From Hyphodiscus hymeniophilus (taxonomy: Eukaryota > Ascomycota > Leotiomycetes > Helotiales > Hyphodiscaceae): a stretch of 64,000 bases of DNA. A program made the position numbers and the translations under genes. Below the pieces are notes generated by a model. It saw nothing but the letters and a program-made list of their open reading frames with translations. It ran no database searches and had not been told where the DNA came from. Positions 37,100 through 48,149 of this stretch are shown in pieces (the first letter of the stretch is position 1; the number at the start of each line of letters is the position of its first letter). The stretch lies in NCBI GenBank assembly GCA_016508695.1, contig VNKQ01000015.1, forward strand, positions 930,001-994,000, in the 5' to 3' direction.

Positions 37100-39157
37100 C
37101 TAATCCTCTAGTACAGAATTCTGCTTTTCAACTGGCATGAACTCACCAAACCACGCTAGTGTCCTTACACAGTAATCTACGAATGCCGGCCAAGCTCTGA
37201 CGCCGTGACCCTCCTGAGGGTATATCGCTAGCCCACAACGAATTCCGTTTTCCCTCAGCGCGTTGTAGTACTGTACCGCCTGGCCTGGTGGCGTGCACCT
37301 GTCCTTCGCGCCAGCAATTAGTAGCACGGGCGTAGGATATCGTCCTGCGAGCAGGAGCGGGGAGCGTGTCAGGAAGCGATTCGTGGCGGAGAGCTCGTAA
37401 GGACTATCTGCAAGGAAGTCCATACTCCATTGTCCCTGGTTGGCTGTAAAGTGCTCTGCGGTCCAGTCGGCGATGGCTGCGACGGGTACGGACGCCGCGA
37501 AGACGGGGGATTGCGTCGGCAACCAGGAGGCCATGTAGCCTCCATAGCTGCCTCCTGTGACTCCTATACGTTTCCTGTCCGCAATTCCACGATCGATCAT
37601 GGCGTCCACGCCGAACAGAAGGTCTTGGGCATCCTTGCCTCCCATATCGCCGCGGACCTCTGCGGTAAAGGAGTGGCCACGACCCTTAGAGCCGCGCGGA
37701 TTAGGCAAGAGGACAGCGTAGCCAGCTGCAACGTAGAGGGCGATGACCGGATATTGTAGTGACCACCTGTTCTTGAACGCCGAGCAGGGCCCCCCGTGAA
37801 CGTACAGGATCATAGGGTATGGCTTCTTGCCTCGGAGGGGAGTTAAGAGGAAGGATTGGATTTCGAGGCCGTCGAAGCTTGTCCAAGAGACTCGTTCGAC
37901 TGGGTTGATTTTAGACCTGAGGTAGTCTGCTCCCGGGTGTGTGAGAGAAACGACGGTTTGAGCCTTGCCGTCGGCGACCAAGGCGATTTCTTGGTACCGC
38001 GTCCAGCTCTCCCGGATGATTGCGAAGTGTTGACTTGTAGGGACGAGGGCAGCTTCCGGAAAGCGCGTGCCGCACGACTCTTCGCTCGTCCAGAGCTCTT
38101 CTACTAGCTTCGTCTGGACATCTACAGTTGCGGCGACGGTATCCAGACCCCTAATACCAATAAAGAAGAGTTGCCTATCGTCCTGCCAGAGTACCTGGGT
38201 GGCATCGACGTTGTTCGCAGGAATGATGTCTACCGATCCAGACGCAACTTCGATAAGGAGAATTTCGCCCGCATTAGCTCCACGGTCGCTGCACAAAGAT
38301 TCTGTGAGCGCTATATGTTTGCCGGAGGGTGATGTAACAGGGAACCCGATCTGTCTCTCGCTGCGATATAACATGCGCTCAGTACCGGACGCAATGTTGA
38401 TGAGACATAGTGTGGCACCAAACCACGCCCCTTCTTCTGGCCTCGGCGACACAATACAAGCAAGGTGATCAGGGCCGCACCATACTGCCTCCCAGAAGTT
38501 CAATTCCTTACCCTTACAGACCTGGTTTAGTGTGTCGTCTTTGCGATCGTATATCCACGCCGTCCTCCACGGATCAACATCGTCACCAGGCTGAGTTTGA
38601 GGCATCCAGTCAGGCAATTCCTCGTCGTTCTTACCCTTTATTGTGCCTGATCCTGCGGCCCCCGCCACGTCCGCTCCTCTTCCAGCAATATTTAGTAGCA
38701 GTCTCGTTCCGTCTCTTCCCCATGAAAGAGATTCAACGGCGCCTTGCACGCTGCCCAACTCTTTCGCTTCACCTAATGAATCTGCGTCTAGTACATAGGC
38801 CTGGAACACACCCTTCTCCTTTCTGTCCGATAGGAATGCCAGAGAACGTCCGTCCGGGGACCATCTCGCATGACGATCGCTATTTGGTCCCCTGGTGATG
38901 ACTTTCAGTGACTTGTCTTGCACAGAGGAGACGCAAATGCGGGTATAGAGAGAACCCTCCAGCTTGTCGAGGATGGATCCCGTGAAGGCGAGATGATCAG
39001 AGTTAGGTGATGCATCGATGTCGGATGCGCCGCTGATTTGCCCGAAGGAAGGAGCATGGAGGTTGTGGAAGTGGTTGAACACTGTCTCCCAGAGGCTGGT
39101 GGAGCGGAGGTCGCGAGGTTGATCCAAGATGGACTGGGAAGACATCTTAGCAGACAT
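37100..39157 (-). CDS. S9-family serine peptidase (acylaminoacyl-peptidase/DPP-like)
   Basis: Prolyl-oligopeptidase-clan enzyme that would cleave short peptides or acylated N-terminal residues. It is an uninterrupted frame of 685 residues from the ATG at 39157; an upstream ATG at 39292 would add 45 residues of unlikely sequence. The N-terminal 400 residues form a beta-propeller with repeats such as HARWSPDGRSLAFLSDRKEK. The C-terminal alpha/beta-hydrolase has the oxyanion region YVHGGP, the nucleophile GGSYGGYM (Ser about 537), the Asp in AGAKDRCTPPGQA (about 619) and the His in YPQEGHGVRAW (about 651). No signal peptide follows the chosen start, suggesting a cytosolic enzyme. Unlike most neighbours it has no intron and its base composition appears more G+C-rich, which would fit horizontal acquisition but does not prove it. 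Confidence 0.88.
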   Translation of the reverse strand: MSAKMSSQSILDQPRDLRSTSLWETVFNHFHNLHAPSFGQISGASDIDASPNSDHLAFTGSILDKLEGSLYTRICVSSVQDKSLKVITRGPNSDRHARWSPDGRSLAFLSDRKEKGVFQAYVLDADSLGEAKELGSVQGAVESLSWGRDGTRLLLNIAGRGADVAGAAGSGTIKGKNDEELPDWMPQTQPGDDVDPWRTAWIYDRKDDTLNQVCKGKELNFWEAVWCGPDHLACIVSPRPEEGAWFGATLCLINIASGTERMLYRSERQIGFPVTSPSGKHIALTESLCSDRGANAGEILLIEVASGSVDIIPANNVDATQVLWQDDRQLFFIGIRGLDTVAATVDVQTKLVEELWTSEESCGTRFPEAALVPTSQHFAIIRESWTRYQEIALVADGKAQTVVSLTHPGADYLRSKINPVERVSWTSFDGLEIQSFLLTPLRGKKPYPMILYVHGGPCSAFKNRWSLQYPVIALYVAAGYAVLLPNPRGSKGRGHSFTAEVRGDMGGKDAQDLLFGVDAMIDRGIADRKRIGVTGGSYGGYMASWLPTQSPVFAASVPVAAIADWTAEHFTANQGQWSMDFLADSPYELSATNRFLTRSPLLLAGRYPTPVLLIAGAKDRCTPPGQAVQYYNALRENGIRCGLAIYPQEGHGVRAWPAFVDYCVRTLAWFGEFMPVEKQNSVLED

Positions 39158-39829
39158 GATTGATATAATAAGTTTCAGGGAATCAGGAGGCAAATCTGGA
39201 AATATATATGATTGACAGCTATATTGATTCTTCCTCATCGCTGCTGACATAATCAGGCAGCGTCCATCACCATCCATCTCGGTCGCTAACAATAGCGGCC
39301 GAATACAATGTAACTGTACATTGATCGTGGTCAGACTTAGTCGGTGTTGGGCCTACCGGGCCGAGCATCGGCTTTTATTCTAGTATCTGCCTTGAGGTGG
39401 CGGGAAAAACTGGCTCGTTGATGGTTTGTCTGCTTTGAGACCACATGTTAGCAGTTCTTTAATCAAACACCAAGTATTTGCTGCTCAAATTTAAGCACCT
39501 GTTAGTACTGACCATGTTAGTATTATAATAGGACGCTGTTAGTTTTTAAAAGGTCCAGTCGCTTCGCAAGGCAGGTTTATGAAAACAATTTCGTTAGTTA
39601 CTTACGCACAGTTTAAATGAGCCAGCTTGTATTGTTCCCCCGTGCTTGCCCAAATAACAGCCGGCAGGAAATATCGGCAGTTGGCCCCTGAGGGAACTGG
39701 ATTGTTCGTTTATGAAGAACTATCAGCCTTCTCTGAGCTCGCCAGTATTACCCAGACTAGAAGTGACCAAAGTTTCCTCCCGTAAAAGGAGTCTCGAACA
39801 ACTCATTCCCAACAAGCATGTCCGACCAT
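39158..39829. other. Spacer and peptidase promoter
   Basis: 672 bp between the peptidase start and the 3' end of the Zn2Cys6 gene. Several short A+T-rich segments and the motif GTTAGTA repeated around 39500-39535 are visible. No gene was found. Confidence 0.4.
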
Positions 39830-42040
39830 CTATCTAGCCGTCGTTCCAATCTCTGGCATTATCACAGAAGTATCATTGAAACTCCCTGGAGACAGACTTT
39901 CGAATGCCTCAACATCTTTGAGCATAGCCACATGACCTTTTGATGCGAGGTTGCCTGCATTGGCCATTTTGAGAAGGAAGTCCTTTCCTATGGCATAGGT
40001 CAAGGAATCATCAAAATTCTCAATACACCCACTCAGTCGTTGTGTGTTAATGGACCGTAATAACGAAAAGACAACCAAGCTAGAGAAGAGATGGAGTGAT
40101 TCCCAAAATCCGTATTTGACTGGTTCTGCATGTTAGTCTCCAATATAGTAGACTACACGGTGGCTGGATCCTTACCTAGTCTGCCATGGTCAGAAAGCTC
40201 AATTAGAAGCTTAAGGTTAAATCTTGCTGCCCATATGCAGGTGTCATTAAGTTGTTGGATATTCTCCTGTAGATCCTCTTGGGGGTTGTTTTCGAAAATA
40301 GACTGCAGTTGCTTCGCTAACAGGGGGCGCAAAAGCAGGATAAAACACTGTGTTATTATTAGCCAAATGAGGAAGAGTTCAATAGAGCCTTGATCTGGAC
40401 TACTCGTATTTGGGTCTATATCAATCTCGCTTACCTGGTAATATCGTAGATATAAAGATGCTAAGCTGCGCATTGTTGGCATTCCTCTCATACCTTGAAG
40501 GGCTCCTTCGTCTAAGGTAAACGAACATATGAGGAGGCAGACCAGCATTCCAATTTTGTAGAAGCTCTATAGTAGGACTTAGAATTGTTCCAATTACCCC
40601 AAGATCGTCGCAATTTATATTGGATACTGTATCCACGATGGAACTCTTGATGGAGCAAAGCTTCACTTGCGCTGTCAAGTATTCGGCTCCGTGAAACTGT
40701 TTCGTTTCTTCTTCAGATAGCAAAACCGTTCCCAGGATACTCGACACTGACATTTTCATTCCGAACAGTTGGTGCTACACCCAATTCGCTGCTGGTGGAG
40801 ATTTCCATACAGTAACTCGTCCACCACACTCGTTTCCGGTGCTCCTGTTCAACGTTTGAAAGACTTTCAGGAGCCTGTTTATCAAGTGCGAGCATGCTGG
40901 CCACTCGCAATGAAATTCCGGCATACATATAAGCTGTTCTCCGTCGGTTGAGTGAATATGAGTAGAATGTCTATATTTGGAAGTGTCAGCTTTCTCGACC
41001 TAATATCAAAGACATAGAGCCATCTTAGCTCGTTTTAGCCTATCTGTGATGTCAACCACTTACGATTAAGTTTAACGCTTCAACATGTCCAACTGTCGGC
41101 GCTTCATACGGGATTCTGAATAAAGTCAAAGCTTGATCGAAGTATTCCATGCCGGGAGGTCCCTGTGTTTGCTCCGGGTTTGCTGCGTCATTGGCTAGAT
41201 TCACATACGGAGGTCTATCTGTGCAGAAAGTCTCTCCAAGGGCAAGAACAACAAGGAACTTGCACAGCCAAGTGGTGTCTTTGGACAATGCAGAACTCGA
41301 CTTTGTATATATGTCGTCCACGCTTTTGAGAAAATCTGGTTGGAAGAACCACTGATAGTCCGACCCCGCAATCACCTCAAACTGTTCCAAGAGATACATA
41401 GCGTATGGACGCGGTGGAAGCCTGAAGGAGCATTGATCGTCTGTGGAATACATCAGGGATAATGTGAAAGGATACTTCTATTTTGTAGGCATACTCATCT
41501 CATCGGATCTCAAAGGGATGTAATCGTAGATCAGAGAATGGTCAGATTGCGAGTGTTTGCTAGAGCGACGATTCATGGAGACCGATTCTCCATTTTGCCA
41601 TTCCTGCAGCCTATCAGATTGATATTGATTGCATAGATCTCTTAACCTCGAAACAAAAAGCTCCGCAGTGCAGTTTTGCGGGAGTGAGCTCCTCGCAACA
41701 CATTCTCTGGGTGAGTTGCTGTTCGGGCTAAAACTTCGCACAGCTGTCCGTGGCACCTGGGCTTGGGTCTGTTGAAGCTGAAGCAATGCTGTTCTAAGAC
41801 CACTTAGCTCAGACTCAAGTCTTTTCAAGTGGCTTTCCGGGACGGCCAAGTTTCGATCTCTGACAGGATAAGTGCAGTTACGATTTCTAGATCGACAATT
41901 CTTGCATGGCAGATCTGTATGAAAATGAGCAGCGGCCGGACAGTTCTTAAGGCGATAAACTTCTCACCTCCAGAACACTTGACTTTGTGAGTATGACAAT
42001 GGTCACAGGCCAAGCCACTGCGTCCTCGGTATTTGGGCAT
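39830..42040 (-). pseudogene. Zn2Cys6 transcription factor with two +1 frameshifts
   Basis: Fungal-specific binuclear zinc cluster regulator. Exon 1 (41968-42040) plus exon 2 (41495-41914) create CDHCHTHKVKC-x5-CKNCRSRNRNC, a perfect C6 pattern, followed by a leucine-rich coiled coil. Exons 41064-41440, 40435-40970, 40176-40347 and 39830-40125 cover the fungal transcription factor domain (MYAGISLRVASMLALDK, RVWWTSYCMEI, AQVKLCSIKSSIVDTV). Within exon 4 the homologous frame moves twice: near 40715, where NGFAI is followed by a stop while EEETKQFHGAEYLTAQ continues in another frame, and near 40525, between GLPPHM and SFTLDEGAL. Each is explained by one extra base and neither fits an intron. It is either an inactive regulator or contains sequencing errors. 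A FAD oxidase lies directly upstream on the same strand. Confidence 0.78.
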
Positions 42041-42303
42041 TTTTAGAGTAGCTTGGATTTAATCCATTATGTAAATCTGCACTGACAATTTATGCTGTAT
42101 AATATAGTATCATATCTGATGTGGTGCTCCTGCCTAATCTAGTGCTCTTACTAATTGTGCGAGATCGGACACCCCACTAGATCCTTGCTTCTAGGTACTG
42201 TACTTTAGCCCATTCCTGGCCCAATATGGAACCATTTTTACGAGGTAAACTTCTTCTCATAAAATCCGACTTAATCTAGAAAAATTCTGCTAAGTATTTT
42301 GCT

Positions 42304-43820
42304 TCAAACTTTAGAAGACACTTTGAGAGGTAGTCGATTGTTCCTCCCTACCCAACCATCCAGTTCTCCTAGATCCCTCGCCGGCCATGGATGCGGCTTT
42401 GGCCCCTTTTTGGCCGGACTTCGTCCAAATTTCCAGCTCCATAGCTTAGAATACTCTTCAGTGAGCCTTCCTTCGATCATATCCACCACATATTTCCCAA
42501 TTATCGGCATGAATTTAAAGCCGTGACCGGAACCGGCTGTGGCAACATAGAGATTGGAATGCTGAGGGTAGGGACAGATGCGGAAACTAACATCTTTGGT
42601 ATCGCCATCCCTGATTTTGCGACTTGTTAGTAGTGCCATTTCGCAAATAACAGGATTATGAGAAGTATCAAGATAGCATACCAGCACATGCGCGTCGATG
42701 CCCACTCTCTATTGGCCAGCTCTGGAATCATGTCGTGCAGAAACTCTTTCATCTCTTTCTCTATTTGTCGCGGTACACCGTCCTCTGGATAATCTTCCAT
42801 TGAGTGGCCCAGGGAGGCGCCGGCAACATGCGAGTTGGCATAATTGGTGATGAATCGGCAACTACAAAGCTTTAATAAGCCATCCTCATCAGGTGGGAAC
42901 AAAATGCCTGCTCAGATACACACATTAGTAAGAAACTCTAGTCAATTGACAGGCAACGCATGACATTGTACATGCTGGTATGACCCGAAACTTCAAGAAC
43001 TTACCTTGCTCGAAGTCATCAATGATTGGTAAGTCTTTGTACCTTTCTGCCTCTTCCGCTGTTAGCTGAACAACGCCGATGCAGTGTGATTCCGCAAAGA
43101 TCTCCTCCTTGGCATCGATCAAGGCTGCAGTGTTTGCACCCGTACATAGGATGACGATGTCAGCGGAGTGGACATAGCCGTCTGCACTAAGTGCTCCAGT
43201 GCATTTTCCGCGTTCGTCAAAGAGAAGCTGTTTCACGTAACCTCTATCTCCTATCATATACGTAGCACCCATTTCTTGTGCTGCAGTTGCCATGCGGAGG
43301 AGAGCCTGGCCAGAAGGAACCTAGCCTCGTTGATTAGTGCCGAGCAGCTTGGGAGCGTAGACAGAGTTACCCAGCCAGCCTCTGGACTCCACAAGTTTGT
43401 CCAACCACTGAAGCTTCCCGTGAGCCCGGGCCATCGTTCTTTGATTTCAGAGATGCTCATATACCTGACTTCTGTCTTGTTGAATCGTTGTGCAGTCTGG
43501 TACGTGGCATCAATGAAACCCAAGGCCATTCGATGAGCAGAACAGATCCATCCAGTAGGCCGAAAGAGGCCAGTAAAAATTGTGTTTGGAGCTTTCCAAA
43601 ATTTCATTGCTTCTCTAGCCAGTTGTGCGTAAAGTGGATCTGGATAATCATCACGGATGATCTTGTTCAAGTCGTTTGCTGCTGCTTCCTTGGATGGAGC
43701 CGCAAATCGATCGAGGACTTTGACATTCTTATAGTTTTGATTCACCAGGTGGTAAGCCGTTGACGTCCCAAAAGCACCGCCGCCAATAATTAGGACGGAG
43801 GTATTCATATCGAGTACCAT
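42304..43820 (-). CDS. FAD-dependent amine oxidase (fructosyl-amino-acid/sarcosine oxidase-like)
   Basis: DAO-family flavoenzyme that would oxidise a secondary amine or N-substituted amino acid with release of hydrogen peroxide. Exons 43371-43820, 43005-43320, 42682-42907 and 42304-42610 encode 432 residues, matching the family. The Rossmann dinucleotide motif is VLIIGGGAFGTSTAYHL, followed by an acidic ribose-binding position in VKVLDRFAAPS and the NDLNKIIRDDY segment found in fructosyl-amine and sarcosine oxidases. The C-terminal FAD site is YVATAGSGHGFKFMPIIGKY. There is no C-terminal peroxisomal SKL; it ends KVSSKV. An alternative start is 43808. Substrate is not predictable by eye. It lies next to the frameshifted Zn2Cys6 gene, which may have been its regulator. 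Confidence 0.85.
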
Positions 43821-44130
43821 GATGGATAAAGATGTTGAAGTGAGGAAGTGACGAAGTCTACGTTCTGCAGCATTGCATCTATAAAAGACAACGAGAGAGC
43901 ACTAGTCTGCTCCCATCGATTCATCAGGAGAACTAATCCTAAATCGTCGGCACTTCTACCGGCATGCCGAGAAATAGGGATGAACTATTGAAATATAAAG
44001 CATGAATACATAACACATATTGACATGTTCGGCCGGTATGACTAGCAGCCGAATGGTTGACGTGCACTCGCGTTGAGCAAGCACCGGTCGGCTGAGGGCA
44101 AGCTTCGGCCGTCGTGATCAGCCATAAAAT
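43821..44130. promoter_or_regulatory. Promoter region of the FAD oxidase
   Basis: 310 bp between the oxidase start and the AAA ATPase relic. No Walker A or upstream ATPase sequence is present, which supports truncation of that relic. Confidence 0.4.
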
Positions 44131-44711
44131 AGTTACTTCTTGAATGAAGTGGATTGTTTGGAATCAAACGATGGCACCCTAATGGTCGGTTCCACCAATC
44201 ACTTGGATGGATTGGATCCTGCCATCTCCAAGCGGCCAAGCCGCTTCGATCGCAAGTATCACTTCAAGATCCCATCTTTGGCTGAGCGCACTGCATACTG
44301 CCAATTTTGGAGACAAAGGCTGCTTGATAGCGATATGGTCGAGTTTCTGGAGCAGATGTGTCCCGTCGTTGCCAACTTGACGGAGGAGTTCAGCTTCGCT
44401 TACCCAAAGGAGCTGTTTGTCGTTGCTCTTCTCACTGTCGCGAGAGTCCGGGCGGATGAAGAGGAGGAAGTGCCCCTCAAGATGAAATCCCAGCTGCAGT
44501 GGTGGCTGAAGGAGCTGAGGGCAAGGAAAGAGAAGAACTGCAGAAGAAGAGGTTGATGCCTGAAGTTGAGACTCCAGCAACGTTGTCGGACAATAAATTA
44601 TTGAAAGTACTGAAAAGTCAGGTCAAAGCTTTGCTTGCAGAGACGGATAATACCAAGGAGGAAGACTGGCTGCCCAGCAAGAAGAAAAAGGTCGAAGCCA
44701 AAAACTGTTGA
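44131..44711 (+). pseudogene. AAA ATPase C-terminal relic
   Basis: Homology to fungal AAA ATPases begins at the tail of Walker B (SYFLNEVDCLESNDG) and continues through VGSTNHLDGLDPAISKRPSR, which contains sensor 1 and the arginine finger region (RPSRFDRKYHF). The P-loop and the N-terminal domain are absent, and an in-frame TAA lies immediately upstream. After about 44495 the natural sequence passes to another frame (VAEGAEGKEREELQKKRLMP), so there is also a frameshift. The Lys-rich C-terminus SKKKKVEAKNC ends at 44711. Truncation plus frameshift indicate a dead gene fragment. Confidence 0.7.
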
Positions 44712-45782
44712 TAGTGAGTACTATGATTCGCTGCGTGATGCAGAAGTAAGGAAGGTCAAGAAACATGGGGTTGTGCAACGTTTTGGTCATTAAGCTATCT
44801 TGGAGTGTTTAGAATTTTATGCTTGATGTTCTTTGCACCCGGGATCTGGCAGATGCCTTCACTCAGAACTGAACGATCGCAGATCATGATCAGACTAGAG
44901 CAATGCGTTGTTGACTTCCGTACACATATTGCCAGTGACGCTACATTGCAATTATCTCATTTACCTTTAGTCAGTCAATATATCAAGTTGATCCTGTCTG
45001 ACGTCCCAAGTGAGCGAAAGGACCTTTAGACAGGCGGTGGTGTGTAGTGCTGGATACGTTTTCCGACTTGCAGTCTTGCTTCATTTTGCTATGCTATAAA
45101 TGAAGTATTGCAACAGACTGAGATTTTGTCTGTGGTTTAGACTGGGTCTCCGATCCTCAATCAAGGCTTCTTTTAAAAGCACAACTTTCGCTTGCCAGAC
45201 CTCCTTCCTCCAACATACAACAACATTGCTCAACACCAAAATCTCCCTCGTCCTTCTCCATTGCCTTCACTTCCCAAGCAAGACTCATATCTTCTTAGGC
45301 AATTGCACGAGTTACACAGATCAAACTCAATTGCCTTATCGCAGTCGTTGAGATCTATCTTTCTATTCATCTTCCTTTCCCTAAACTCAACCTCAGCCCT
45401 TGGTCTATGCACCGAAACGATTCATCTTACTTCTTCGCTTCTCAATCATCTTCTTATCTCTCAATGAAACTCCTGATACCGTGTACTGGTTGCAAAGCTG
45501 CAGCACAAGGTGTACCTTCAAACTCAACGAAGCCAATATCTTGTTCGACCCTCCCGAAACTGTCAGGGAGAGTCTCATTTTGAGGAGACTCGAGAGCAAC
45601 CTCTTTAAATTCTTCACATCTTGAGATATGAAAACATCTTAATCAATCTAAATTACAGATCCAAAGTTGGTAATTTCTCAGTGATACCAGAGAACTATCT
45701 CGCAGAACTCCTCATACTAACCCGACACAAAGAGAAATCTCATCATCTATCCGAATTACATTATTGATATTACTTACTCAAA
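44712..45782. other. Spacer upstream of the conserved unknown gene
   Basis: 1.07 kb with short frames only. The right half is pyrimidine-rich (45180-45480), resembling a long 5' leader of the next gene. Confidence 0.4.
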
Positions 45783-47296
45783 ATGGTTAAAACTCCCGAG
45801 TAAGTCAAGCATCATTCTTCTCTCACTTTGGTACATCTTGAACACAGCTAATGGAATAGAGACACACCATCTACCCCAGTCTCTCTGAACCGACTCACTC
45901 CCCCACCCTCATCTTTCGTTTCTCGCGTAGAAGAATTACACCAATACAGTCCAACCATCGAGCATAGTGAACGGCCGGGATTCGTTTCTCCATCGCCAAG
46001 TCCGGATTCCGAAGAAACATCTTTGAAGCGAACATTCAGCCAGGTTGATAGCAGGGATTCTAAGGACGAAAATGATGTACCGCTCATTGGACAGTCGGCG
46101 GTCGTCAAAACAAAGAAGCCGCGGGTAGGAACAGCTCTTCTCGAGGATGATATCATGCTGGCTTCCGATGGAGCGGATGAAGACAGAGGTCAGTGACCCA
46201 AGAGGACAAAATTTGAGTCCCAGCTAACTCATTAGAAGATGACCAACAAACGGTTAGCACAGCAGATGACACCAAGGCCACCGATCAAGTCTCTGCGTCC
46301 AGTGAGGCCCCAGATCAACAAACTAACGCTGGCGATGACAAGCAGGTAGAGTCTAAGTCGAAGGAAATGTACCGCTTTCAGAGACAAGGCCCGATCACTT
46401 CAGCGAAAGCTTTAGAGAAGCTGCTGGACGAAAACAAGAGCAAAGTTCTGTCGGAAAACTCAGTCAAGGAAGGAAAAGTCTATCTGACTGTGATCCTTAA
46501 CACTCTCCGAGGCGGCAAAGCAGACAAAGAAGAATTCATACATATGCCAATGGGCAAGCCGGCCATGCAACACCTCATCTGTGGATTAGCGGAGTCAGAG
46601 TGGCCGTGGCTTTTAGAAATTGGAAGAGGCCTCTTATCGGACCTGCTCTGGAGAATATGGACTCCGACAAGCCAGGGGAAGATTGAGGACGATGACAAGG
46701 GAATGATTGCCAAGGCAGCAAGAGAATTGAAAACTTTCGTGGAAAGACAGCTCCACTTGGGACGTCACGCCAGTTTCGAAAGTAATCGAAAGGGAACACC
46801 GTTTACATCTTGGGGAGAAAGTTTTGTCGATCTCTGGGTACACCGTCGCTTTCACTATATCAACCGCTCCGCGGGAAAAGATCGTCCTGTCTGGATCACT
46901 CAATTAAACGTCAACGCTCGCAGAAAACGAGGCTGGCCAGTCCTGAATGCGCTGGAAGAATTGAAACATTACGAAGTCAAATTCGATCAGCGATGGTTGT
47001 CCACATACAAGCATGAATGGCTCTTGCCATTTAGAGCCCACGCAGAAGACCTCGTCTGGAAATGGAATCTTAAACATATCGAGCAATGGATGGATCAGAA
47101 CATGAAGGGTGGGGATGACACGGTCAGAGCCAATGCGTGGCTATCGAAGGTCGGACATCCAGCTCTGGAAGTGCATGAGCAGGCTCGAAAGGAGGGAAAG
47201 GACCTGATGGGAATACGCAAGGCAGTGAATACTTTCCTGCAGGATAACCCGGCGTGCTTGATTGACCTCCTGGATGGACAAGAGAAGTTGACTTAG
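45783..47296 (+). CDS. Conserved-looking protein of unknown function
   Basis: Exons 45783-45799, 45860-46188 and 46236-47296 encode 468 residues; the first exon has only 17 nt (MVKTP plus two bases). The N-terminal 190 residues are Ser/Pro/Asp-rich with a candidate basic patch (VVKTKKPRVG) that could act in nuclear import. The C-terminal 280 residues are well-ordered, tryptophan-rich globular sequence (ESEWPWLLEIGRGLLSDLLW, WGESFVDLWVHRRFHYI). I recognise no named domain. The gene has intact splice sites and natural composition, so it is very likely real. Confidence 0.7.
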
Positions 47297-48149
47297 CGGC
47301 CTGAGATATGCTGGAGAACTGACCACCAAGATAGTGGCAGAACTGGGATGCAGAGCTTGAAACTTCACCCAATATCTTATGGAAGCAATTCTTAAGGGCA
47401 GGATCGGAAACAGGACATCAAAACGGGCAGATCATATCAACGCAGAACTTCTGCGTTACCTCTCATCATTTCAGGCATTCGAGCTACACAACAACGAGGG
47501 AACTTCATATCATTCATAGCGCAGTTAACAATAGAAAACTTAGTCTTCAGCTTTCCAATTGACCAAGTGAATTGATGCTAAAAGCTTCTTGGTTGCCAAC
47601 TTCGACTGCAATGTAGAAAGAGGAGATAGTAGAAGAAATCCCTGAATCGAAACCGGATACTGAAGCCCAATACCCATCCCGATTCCTGCCGACTTCTAGA
47701 AAAATGTTGTACGAAGCTAACAAAGGATTTCATTGATCTTCTCCGCTCGGATCTCCTCGTGGACTACGAGGCAATTCACTGAGTGCTGGTGAAACTGGTT
47801 GTTGGTTTGCGTATCACAGACTTCCTTTGTTCACCTTTTGACGGATAACTACTTGTACATCCAGCAACGACAAACTGATCGTCAACATAGGATCATCTCT
47901 GCTTACTGAACAATTTCCGAGTTATTCACCTCCACCAACCATCCCTCTCGTTCGTCGACACCCTTCAACGCTGATGATTCGTCACCCCTGAATCTGTGCC
48001 TCAGCCCAATCAACCCCCTGTCTCATTGTTGTCAGCCTCGAGCTGTTTGCGGGGCGTTCCTGACTCCCCATTCTCCAATATCTCTCCATAGCTTGTCCGC
48101 CTCACTTTCGAGGGGGACTCCAACAGCGAACCTGGCGAAGTTCAGCATC
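47297..48149. other. Spacer and F-box/LRR gene promoter
   Basis: 853 bp without a supported gene. The 3' half is C/T-rich and probably a leader of the following F-box gene. An in-frame ATG at 48093 would extend that protein by 19 residues. Confidence 0.4.
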
